Assembly (NCBI RefSeq): GCF_034087045.1
Contig: NZ_CP139247.1
Span: 6,412,001 to 6,476,000 of the forward strand
Source: Chitinophaga sancti
GTDB taxonomy: Bacteria > Bacteroidota > Bacteroidia > Chitinophagales > Chitinophagaceae
Direction: 5' to 3'
DNA: 64,000 bases
In this document: positions 22,401 through 31,800 of the stretch, piece by piece
How the letters are laid out: the number at the start of each line of letters is the position of its first letter
Numbering within the stretch: the first letter of the stretch is position 1
Position numbers and translations under genes: made by a program
Notes under the pieces: model-generated
Told to the model about the DNA's origin: nothing
The model's input: only the letters and a program-made list of their open reading frames with translations
Databases searched by the model: none

Positions 22401-22895
22401 TACTAATGCATCACCAGTTTTATAAATATCTCCCCTCGCCTGCATAAGACCTGTATGTACGAGTTCATTCCTGGTGAAGTGTGCATAAATATCCCACAGT
22501 TGCGTATTTCCTTCACTTTGCTGCCTTATGGCATTGATATCTATAGTATCTTCTGCAAATACGAGAGTAGTATCCATTTCAGCCGTTACATATAGCACTG
22601 GATCACCCAGGGTTACACCATCCTGTTGCCCAAATCCGTTAATACGTATATCCCATAAACCTGCCTCATTTTTTGTACAAACAATATGCAACAGCACATC
22701 AGATGACGCTGTAACGATCAACGGTTTGTATATAGACAGATTCCGGAGACTCAAATTCGTATATTGATAACCGTGTTCCCTGAATAGCTGATACAGGATA
22801 TCAATGTATGCCAATCCTGGTAAGATATGCTGACCATGCACCTTATGATGCACTACAATAGGGTTATCAAAACTTATCAGAAAACGATCTTCCAT
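19476..22895 (-). CDS. Trans-AT PKS protein B (DH-ACP / KS(non-canonical)-ACP-docking tail)
   Basis: 1,139 residues, starting 2 bp after protein A stops, so translation is probably coupled. It begins directly inside a DH fold: His17 within HKVHGQHILP fits HxxxGxxxxP, and Asp189 follows NPILID where HPxLxD is usual. ACP with GLASSNML (Ser323, usual Asp replaced by Ala). KS 403-830 with DSMCSSS (Cys569), but EASANGS (701-707) replaces EAHGTGT and STIGH replaces NIGH, so decarboxylative extension is doubtful. Normal trans-AT linker ending LPTYPFKKSSYW. ACP with GVNSLIAV (Ser1056). The last 25 residues are an acidic helix like a docking tail; protein C opens with a matching short helix. By family logic the DH completes a dehydrating bimodule begun by the last KS of protein A, and the KS-ACP passes the chain on to the C domain of protein C. 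Confidence 0.93.
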   Translation of the reverse strand: MEDRFLISFDNPIVVHHKVHGQHILPGLAYIDILYQLFREHGYQYTNLSLRNLSIYKPLIVTASSDVLLHIVCTKNEAGLWDIRINGFGQQDGVTLGDPVLYVTAEMDTTLVFAEDTIDINAIRQQSEGNTQLWDIYAHFTRNELVHTGLMQARGDIYKTGDALVMEVTPAHSAVQVSEKFMFNPILIDGSGVGCLGMILQQLEEEHLFLPLSFESFYATALLQQHCFTRFRHSSLIRKKELLYMTLEFFNTAGKKVGELKNFVCKLIRNKAPFLPAESMHTHQLSAHESLHVFLKNIIAKNLNKEAATVGINVSYYDLGLASSNMLEIIHLIKDKMNISLPPTLLFEYTTIAELSSYLLENYTVPAIAGDEKTAGKEQVIANHQDGGRSPLIPESTAIKPTDVAIIAVEGRYPGANNIAAFWENLKAGKDCITSVDRWNEAWYESVPATFNKKYCYWGGFIDDVDKFDPAFFNISPREAEIMDPMQRLFLEAVWNLFEGVGYTPEILRNKYNSKVGVYAGAMYQQYHQFNDDINKAAEASLYTFSAIANRVSYFFDLQGPSMAIDSMCSSSLSAIHIACESLINGSVQLAVAGGVNLSLHPLKYLGLTQLELVGSSAGSRSFSEGDGYLPAEGVGVVLLKPLSAAIADGDPILAVIKSTAVSHGGRSNGFSAPNPKAQVKLMEDNFSRAGIDPRSISYVEASANGSQLGDAIEISALNKFYGRFIKENNFCAIGSVKSTIGHAEAASGMSQLTKVLLQLQHQQFVPSIAGGIVNPDIDFSAGPFYLQKELAAWPRPVSDINGVLQELPRRATISSFAAGGSNAHVILEEYIHHTEVQAPAITEDVPVLMVFSAKDAEGLRAVVQQSADYITGKGTISLPDMAYTLQVAREAMPYRLAVIINDQQTLMEALGVYLSLADIKDCSYPLFAGNPAVYNPDEALHAAALRKGDAEQIARHWVRGGMVDWELLYKGANRKKLSLPTYPFKKSSYWMPGQISPAGNKVVATQRKQPFEIDKAQSRLQNAQQFIIHFLSQELSLPLVQLTIQKDLHELGVNSLIAVRLLRGVEKYFDIKVSFKSLLEYRTIAQLAAFVAGKDNDNVESAPLVQQDHDQQDQALIEALEMFREGVVDFEGIKDLIG

Positions 22896-22897
22896 AA

Positions 22898-25800
22898 CTA
22901 AGCTTGCAATATTTTACTTTTCCAGATACTGATTATATTTTCTGTCGCTACTTCCGGTATATCTTTCACCTTTGTGTGATCAACACCAGAGCAGGTATCA
23001 TTGCGATGAAGTATGGGAACAGGCAATGGCGTGCGGCGTTTGATATGTCCTGTCAACAGTTGCTCATCTGCGGCAGCTATAATGACATGTGCATTGGTAC
23101 CTCCATCTGCAAAACAATTCAATGCTGCAATATTTCCTTTCCAATCCTGAAGTTCCCGGTTAAAGTAAAATGGAGTAGCTGACAGATCATAATGTGCTAA
23201 TCCCTGCTGACCGGATAAAAAGGGCGCCTGCTGTTGATGCATCAGCATCAGCACCACCTTGATAAAACCGGCTATTCCTTCCGCACATAACGGATGGCCT
23301 ATATTGGGTTTCATAGAGCCCAGTCCACAGGCAGCAGTGCCACCATATACGGCGGATATGGCCTTCAGTTCCAGCAGGTCAGTCACTTCCGAGCCGGAGC
23401 CATTGGCCTCTATATAACTGATGTCGCTGGCAGCGATGCCACTGCGCAACAATGCGCGACTCATTACTTCCTTCTGTCCCTGTATATTGGGTGTGGCAGG
23501 ACCTGCCGTTCTCCCATCATTATTGATCGCAATACCTTTGATGACAGCATAAATTTCATCGCCATCTTTCACTGCCTGACTTACCCGTTTGAGGATAACC
23601 GTACCGGCACCTTCTCCCAGTACTACGCCACCGGCACGCTGGTCAAAGATGTGGAAATGCCCATCGCTGCTTAACAGATTGCGCTGAGCAAATATCCGGT
23701 GGGCGTTATCCGTATCCAGCAATCCTACTCCTCCTACTAACGCCGCTTCTATTTCTCCGCTCTGCAATGCCTGCACCGCCAGGTTCATGCCTACCAGGGC
23801 TGATGAACACGCAGTATCCACCACCAGGGCAGGACCCCGTAAATCAAAAAAGCGGGAGATATTAGTTGCTAAATAATTGGGGCCTACCGCCATGATCGGG
23901 TTTTGGGCTTCCTGTAAAAGCTCGTCAGACGGACGGTGTTGGCTACGGCCACCAATGTATACCCCAATTGGTTTTCCTTTGATGTCTGCCAAGGTATAAC
24001 CCGCATGATGCCATGCAAACAAACTCTCTTCCAGCAACAACAAAGCCTGTGGGTCCATCGCCCTTGCATCTTCAGGAGATATCATAAAATAGGCCCCATC
24101 GAAGTAGCCCATCTTATCTATTAACCCTGCCACATGATCACTCTTATATCCCCAGCGTTCATAGGGCACTCCTGAAATTGCAGACCGTCCTTCAGACAAC
24201 AAACGCCAGTAAGCGGCAAGGTTATCTGCTCCCGGAAAACGGCAGGATAAACCGACTACTGCAATCGCTTCTTCCTGCAACGGCTGCACTGAGGCAACAG
24301 AGACAGCAGCAGGCAAGGATTCTACCGGCGCTTCCGCTAACTCCTGCAATGGCTGCATTGAAGCAACAGAGATAGCAGCAGCAGGCAAGGATACTACCGG
24401 CGCTTCCGCTAACTGCTCCATTGCTACCGGTTCTGGTGTTGTTAACAACGCTGACAGGGAGGCTGAATATTTCTTTTCCAGCCAACGCGACAACTCCTCT
24501 ACACTGCTGTATTCCATTAATACAGAAGGGTCCAGTTGTTCGCCTAATTGTTTATTTATTTGTCCGAGAATCTGGGATAACAACACGGAGTCTACTCCGT
24601 AGTCGGGGAACGACCGGCTTATTTCAAAACGGCTCTTCTCTATTTTTAACTCGCGGGTAAATATTTCTGTTAGCCAATCTATTGTTGGCGTAATCTGGTC
24701 CGTTTTAACAACGGTTGTATTTTTTACCGCTACCGCCGTGGCTGCGGCTTCCCGGATCTGTGGTTTTACAGTAGCTACTTCCAGCAAACTACCAGGTGAC
24801 CATTGCGATACATTCACAATCGCCGGCATAATCACAGGATGACTTCCGTCAGCCAGGATATCATCCAGCAATGACAAACCAGCATCATTACTCAGACTCA
24901 GTAATCCCGTCTGTGCATATACGTTATTCTTTATCTCTCCCATCCCTGTCTCTTTCCAGCTGGGCCATTGAATACTTAACACAGGGAAACCTTCCTGATG
25001 GCCCTGCGCGAAGTAATCCATATAAGCATTGCCCATCGTGTAGTCACTTTGACCGGCACCTAATACCGGTATCTGTGATGAGACGGAAGAATACATCACA
25101 AAGAACTGTAACGGCTCCTCCCGCAAACATCCATATAATACCTCCAGTCCTTTTACTTTAGCAGACAATACCGCGTTTATTCCAGCCTGGGTTTTCCTTA
25201 TAAACGCAGGCGTTTCCGCGTCTATAACCCCCGCCGCATGGATAACGCCGACGATCCGGCCATGACGGGTTTTAACAGCCGTCACCTGTGCAGATACTGC
25301 CGCAGCGTCCGTGATGTCTACAGTAAGAATTTCGACCGTAGCTCCCAGCGACTCCAGGTGTTGTATACCTTTTAGCTTCGACGCCTGTGCTCCGTTTGCC
25401 GCAATCACACGGGCCCACTCCTCACGTGCTGGCAGCACTTCACGACCGCTTAGTACCAAACGGCGAACACCATAGTGCCGTACAAAATGTTCCGCACACA
25501 AATAACCTATCCCCCTGGTACCTCCTGTGATCCATAACACCTCATTTTCTCCGAAAACAATGCTTTTCTCCGCTTTGCTTTTCAGTGTTTGTTCCGTTAA
25601 AACACTTGTATAATATTGGCCCTCCCGGACACTGATTTCAGTATGGCCTCCGGCAAACAGATACGCTGCCGCTATCTGCTCCGCAACTACTGACACCGGC
25701 ACTTCAGACAACACGTCCAGGTGGCAGGAACTTACCTGCCGGTATTCCGCGCCCAGCATGCGGTACAAACCCCCATGCAATGCTCCCGATACCTGAACTT

Positions 25801-28800
25801 TTTTGTTTCCATACCGCTCCAGGTCAAACGTCACGCCCAGTAAACGGATACCCTCCCGGGATTTCTCTTCTATAAATTGCTGGATAACGGGTAACCAGTG
25901 CAGCCCGGGCATTGCCTGCGCTTCGCAGCCGGTAAGGTCAATCAGTCCCTCACTAGTTGCATCCCAGCGGCCAATATCTTCTATGCCAATAACGTCGCTG
26001 TTTACCAGCTGAGCGGCCACCGCTGCGCCTAATGAACGGGTGGCGGCGGTTACCAGGATCTGTATACGCCCTTTTCTCGCGCGCTGAGAACGGACAGACA
26101 AGGGTTGCCAGCTTTTCGTTAAAAAACGCAGCTCCCCGGTAGCAGCAATAACAGGGGCAGCTACCGTAGTTTCTTTCTTACTGAACCAGTAACGTTCCCG
26201 TGCAAAGGGATATGTAGGAAGACTCACCTTCTTCGCCATTCCGGATGGATATAAAAGATGCCAGTCCAGATGATATCCTTTCGTCCAAAGCTCCAGTAAC
26301 TTGCCATACTTCCCTTTCCGGATCCAGCTGACTACACCCTGGTGAAAATCTTCATCAGTCAACAACCATAAACTCTCTTTATCTTTCTTCACCTGGCCCG
26401 TATAGAGATCTTCTATATCTTCTTCCCCGGCTATATATCGTTGTAATTTATCCGTAGCTTCTTCACGGGTGTGCACCAACATACCCATACGCTCTTCCAT
26501 ATCCTCACGGCCTGTTTGCAGCGTATAGGCGATATCCTGCAGCGACTCCCCTGCAGGAGAGGTGAAGTAATGTAATAACCGCTCCGCATAGGCTTTTAAA
26601 CGTTCTCCCGTACGGGCTGACAAGACCAGCATATATGGGCCAGCTGTGGATGCCGGTGAAGATGACGTAACCCGGTATTCCTCTATCACCAGATGTGCAT
26701 TCGAGCCTCCGGCGCCAAATGAAGAGATTCCTGCACGCAGCGGACATTCCTCCATACGGCCGTTCTTCTCCAATAAGGGCCGCTCCCACGGGGATAGCTC
26801 CTGCTGCACCACAAAAGGACTATTGGCAAAATCGATGTTAACGTTCAATACAGCCGAATGTAAAGACGGTACCAGTTGCCGGTGTTTTAGCTGGAGCAGG
26901 ATTTTTGTCAGCCCCGCTATGCCAGCAGCACTCTCACAATGCCCAATATTGGATTTTGCTGAGCCAATAGCACAAAATTGTTTATCTGACGTAAACTCCC
27001 GGAATGCTTTATTTAATCCGGCTATCTCTATCGGATCACCCAGGAAGGTGCCGGTACCATGAGCTTCTATATAACTGATACTGCGGGGATCAACACCTGA
27101 CTTTTTGAATGCATGGCTGATCACGCCCGACTGTGCTCCCGGATTGGGCACAGAATAACCATTGGTTTTACCGCCATGATTAACAGCACTGCCTTTGATA
27201 ACACCGTAGATATGATCTCCGTCGGCAATAGCTTTAGACAATGGTTTTAACAACACCGCTCCTACGCCTTCACCTGGCACATAACCATCTCCTCCTTCGC
27301 CAAAACTTTCGCAACGACCAATGCTGGACACAAATCTTCCCTGGCTCAGGAAGATATATTTATTAGGATGGACGGAAACATTGACACCACCAGCTATCGC
27401 CAGCTCGCAATCCCCCCTGATAATACTCTGGCAAGCCAGGTGAATGGCTGTCAGTGAAGAAGAACACATGGTATCAACAGCCAGGCTGGGACCATGAAAA
27501 TTGCAGTAATAAGATACCCGGTTAGCGATAGAAGATGCAATGCCCCACAGTGCCGGTGACAGTCCTTCCTGACCTGCCTGCAGACCATACAGCTGGTACT
27601 CTTCATACATCACACCCACAAAGACGCCTACATTGCCCTCCAGGCCATTGTTCCGGTTCGCCGCCAGCGTTTCACGGGTATAGCCTGCATCCTCCAGCGT
27701 GGCCATCACACACTCCAGGAAAATACGCTCCTGCGGGTCCATCCGCTCTGCCTCCCGTGGAGAGATATTAAAAAATAAGGGATCAAACAGATCCACCCCG
27801 TCTATAAAACCGCCCCATTTGCTATACGCCTTTCCGGGTTTATTTTTATCCGCATCATAATATAAACTGTGGTCCCATCTTTCTTTGGGTACTTCGGTAA
27901 TACAATCCTTCCCTGCTTTCAGGTTATCCCAAAAAGCCGCTATATCGGCAGCCTGGGGATACCGGCCGCCCAGACCAACAATAGCGATGTCGGACTCCGG
28001 CTCCGGTACCAGATACTGATTCAATTTTTGCTCAGGCACAGCTATTGGTATCAGCCGGTTTTTCAAAGGCTTAACCGTAGCGGCCGGATGAGCAACATTT
28101 GTAATTTGCTTTTGCGGATGCTCCTGCTGTACAGATTTATGCTGCCCCAGCAATGCCAGCAGCTGCTTATGATGATTTTCGATAAAATACCCTGCCAGTG
28201 ATTTGATATGCTGGTATTCAAAAAATAATGTCCTGGATAAGGGACCAAACACATCCTCCAGTTGATTTGTTAACTGTATTACCATCACCGAATCAATCCC
28301 GTATTTTTCCATGGGTGCACCGGCTTCCATTTTGCTGGTAGGTACTTTCAGCACCCTGGAAAGAAACTTCATCAGGTACTGTTCCGTTTTCTCCTGCAAC
28401 TGGTCTTCTGTAAAAGAAACCAGCTGCTCCTCAGCCGGAATGGGCGTTTCATTGATTGGTTCCCCTGCCGCAAACCGGTCTAATTGGTCAATGAAATCAT
28501 TGTCCATTTGTTCCAACAGGTATTGCACCACCTCTCGGAGCGTAAGAAGGTCCAATAGCGACTTGCCCGTCAGTTTCAGCTGAAATGTTTTATTCAGCTG
28601 ATCTGTAACGGCCACCATTGCAACCCTGTCCAATCCATATTCAATAAATTCCGCGTCAACGTCAATTTCTGTTGCAGGAACACTGAGTAAAACAGCAACT
28701 GTTTTTACCAGATAGGCTTGTAGTATCTTCTGTGACACGCTTTTTGCGGGACGCCCCGGAATAAGTATAGTTTTTATTTTGTCTATATCTCCCTTTAACA

Positions 28801-31800
28801 CCAGTGCCTGGGATTTTCCACTGGCTATGATCTTATATAAAGCCCGGATACCTGTATCGGCTGCTATAGGCACCATACCGGTTTTATTTTTCATCCACTG
28901 CAAGGTGGCATTATCTACCTGCATACCGCCCCGTTGCCATAAGGGCCAGTTTACTGCGATTGTTTTTCCCTGGCAAACACCTTTTTTTACCAGGTCATTA
29001 CGGTACTCCGCATACCTGTCCATGAATACATTCGCCATCGCATAATCCGCCTGGCCCGTATTCCCGAACACGCCGGACACCGAAGAAAACAGCACAAAAA
29101 AATCAAGATTCATTTGCCTGCTGCAGCTATCCAAATTTATCAATCCGGTTACTTTGGCAGAAAAAACGTCCTGTAATTCAGCCGTTGATTTTTTGATAAT
29201 AAAGCTATCCCGCAATACCCCGGCTCCATGAAGAATACCAGTTAACCTGCCATATAAGGATTGAATTTGTTCCATTAAATGACGGCAGTCTTCCTCCTTA
29301 CTGATATCCGCTTGCATATAAGCAACGTCTCCTGATAATTGCAGGGCTTCCAACTCCCGTTGTTTATCTCTGCTCAATGCAGAGCGCCCGTTCAGTACCA
29401 GTTTTACACCTTTACAAACACGGAGCATTTCTTTTGCAAAAATTAATCCCACGCCGCCAATTCCACCTGTAATCAGATACACTCCTTCCGGTTTCCAGGG
29501 TACAATGGTTTCATCTGTCGCAGGCAGTTCCTCCCATGATAATACCTCTGGTTGATTACCCAGGAACCTGATATCCTGCGATGGTAAACGCATACTCTCT
29601 TTCAGCTGTATTGCCAGTACTGCTGCTGAAATAACAGCCGGTACCATTATCAACTGTCCTTTTAACGATGGATACTCCTGTTGGGCTGTCTTCAACAAGC
29701 CTGACAAACCTGCAAAAACGCTGGTATCGCCGTTAGTACCAACAACGATCTGCACCAATATATTCCTGTTGGACTTTTCCAGCAGCATATTTTTAATGGC
29801 CTCCAATGCTGCCATGCAGTAATCCGTATACGCTGTACCCAGGTGTTGCTGGTCTGACTCCAACTGCCGGCATACAGCGCCCCCCAACATATCTTCCAGC
29901 TCTCTGACAGGAACATTTTCCAGTTCGCACAACAATATGATATGTTTACCAGGTAATTCCGGCAATTGCTGACCTATATCGGCAGCGGGCAACCACCTTG
30001 GAGTAAAAATTGCATCCGCTCCACCTATCGCATGGTCTGCGGTAATTTTACCAGCTCTAAAAGCCACTTCCTTCATTGCAACACAAACAGTTCCCGCTTC
30101 ATCACAGATATCAATATCAAGGTGATGAATTTTTTCATTTTTTCTTTCGCCATGACTATACCTCACCCAGACCCGCATCCCCGCGGTACAGGCTTTATAA
30201 ATAGTTATTTGTTTTAAAGCGAAAGGCAATAATAGTTGTGGGGCGGCATCTGTTCCTCCGCGTTGTCTTCCGGCCAGGATAAGTGCCGCCTGCAGCGCAG
30301 CGTCCATCAGGCCAGGGTGCAATACATACTGCTGCAAACTATTATTCATAGCTGCAGTTAATGAGATTTTTCCAAGCACCTGATCATCTCCCAACATCAC
30401 ATGGTCCAGCAATCGGTGTCCCGGGCCGTATGTAAAGCCCATCTTACTGAAAACATCATAACATTCCTCCGCCGTATAGCGCAGGTTATTGCATACCTGG
30501 GAACGTTCTTCCAAATTGATAACCGGCGATGCCAATGCCGGTAACGTACTGATACTTCCTTCGCTGTATATTATTTTATCAGTTGCAGTTGCAGGTGTAG
30601 CATAAATTTCATAGGTTATCTCATCTGCCGCTACAGGAATGAGTGAAACGTTTACCTCCAGTGGCTCATCCTGTACAATCACTGGTCGTTCCCACACCAC
30701 ATTTTTTAAAACAATGGTTGACCTATCCTGCCGTTGGCTGGCCGTCGCGTTTTCCACTGCAGCCCTTACCATTTCAAGGCATCCTACCGCGGGCAATATT
30801 TTTAATCCACTTACAACGTGATCTTTAAAAAAAAATTCGTCTCCATTAAAAACAGCCGTATACTGTTGCATTGAGAAATCGGATGTATTCCTGTGCAACA
30901 AAGGGTGAAGCCATGAAAAACGCAGACTTTCCTTTTCCGCAGTACTACTTTCTACCTCCTCTTCTCCTGTCCAGTAGTGTTCCTTTTCAAATGGATAAGT
31001 AGGTAAAGCAATCCGCGAGATATCATGCCCAACAAATAAACTATTCAGATCCGGCGTATTACCATGTGTATATAATTCCGCCAGTATTTTAATCTTCTGT
31101 ATATATGATTCCTTACTGATACTACTATCGGCTGATAGCTCCCTCACGATATTCCTGCTAATTTCTTCCATCAAAACAGGGCTCAGTAAATCTTTGATAT
31201 CTGCTTTTCGTCTATAGTATTCCGGAGAACTTTTCCCTTCACTGATTGTTTCCAGCACACTTTTCAACTGCTCAATACCAGCAGCAAGGATAGCGATACG
31301 TATGTCAAAATGTTCCCTGCCCGCCAACAAGGTGGCGCTAATGTCTTTAATACTAACCCCGCCCCCCGGCACTTCCAGCCATTGTAGCAGTTCAGTCACC
31401 TTACGTTTTAATGCCTGGTCTGTTTTGGCCGACAAACAAATTAAGTATAACGGGAAGTCAGTAGCGGCGCCCGGCGATAAAGGTAAAACAGGCGCTTCTT
31501 CCAGTATCACATGCGCATTGGTACCACCAAATCCAAATGAACTAACGCCGGCCCTGCGAGGGAGCATTTTACCATCTGCCGTTACAATACGCTCCCATTC
31601 CTGCAATTTATCTACTATATAAAATGGACTGTCTTCAATAGAAATGCGGGGGTTCAGTTTTTTGAAATGATGTAGTCCGGGAAGCTGCCCGTACCTCATC
31701 GCCAAAACAACTTTTATCACACCGGCCACACCTGCTGCCGATTCGAGATGTCCGATATTTGCTTTCACGGACCCCACGCCACAAAAAGGTTTTAGGGCTG

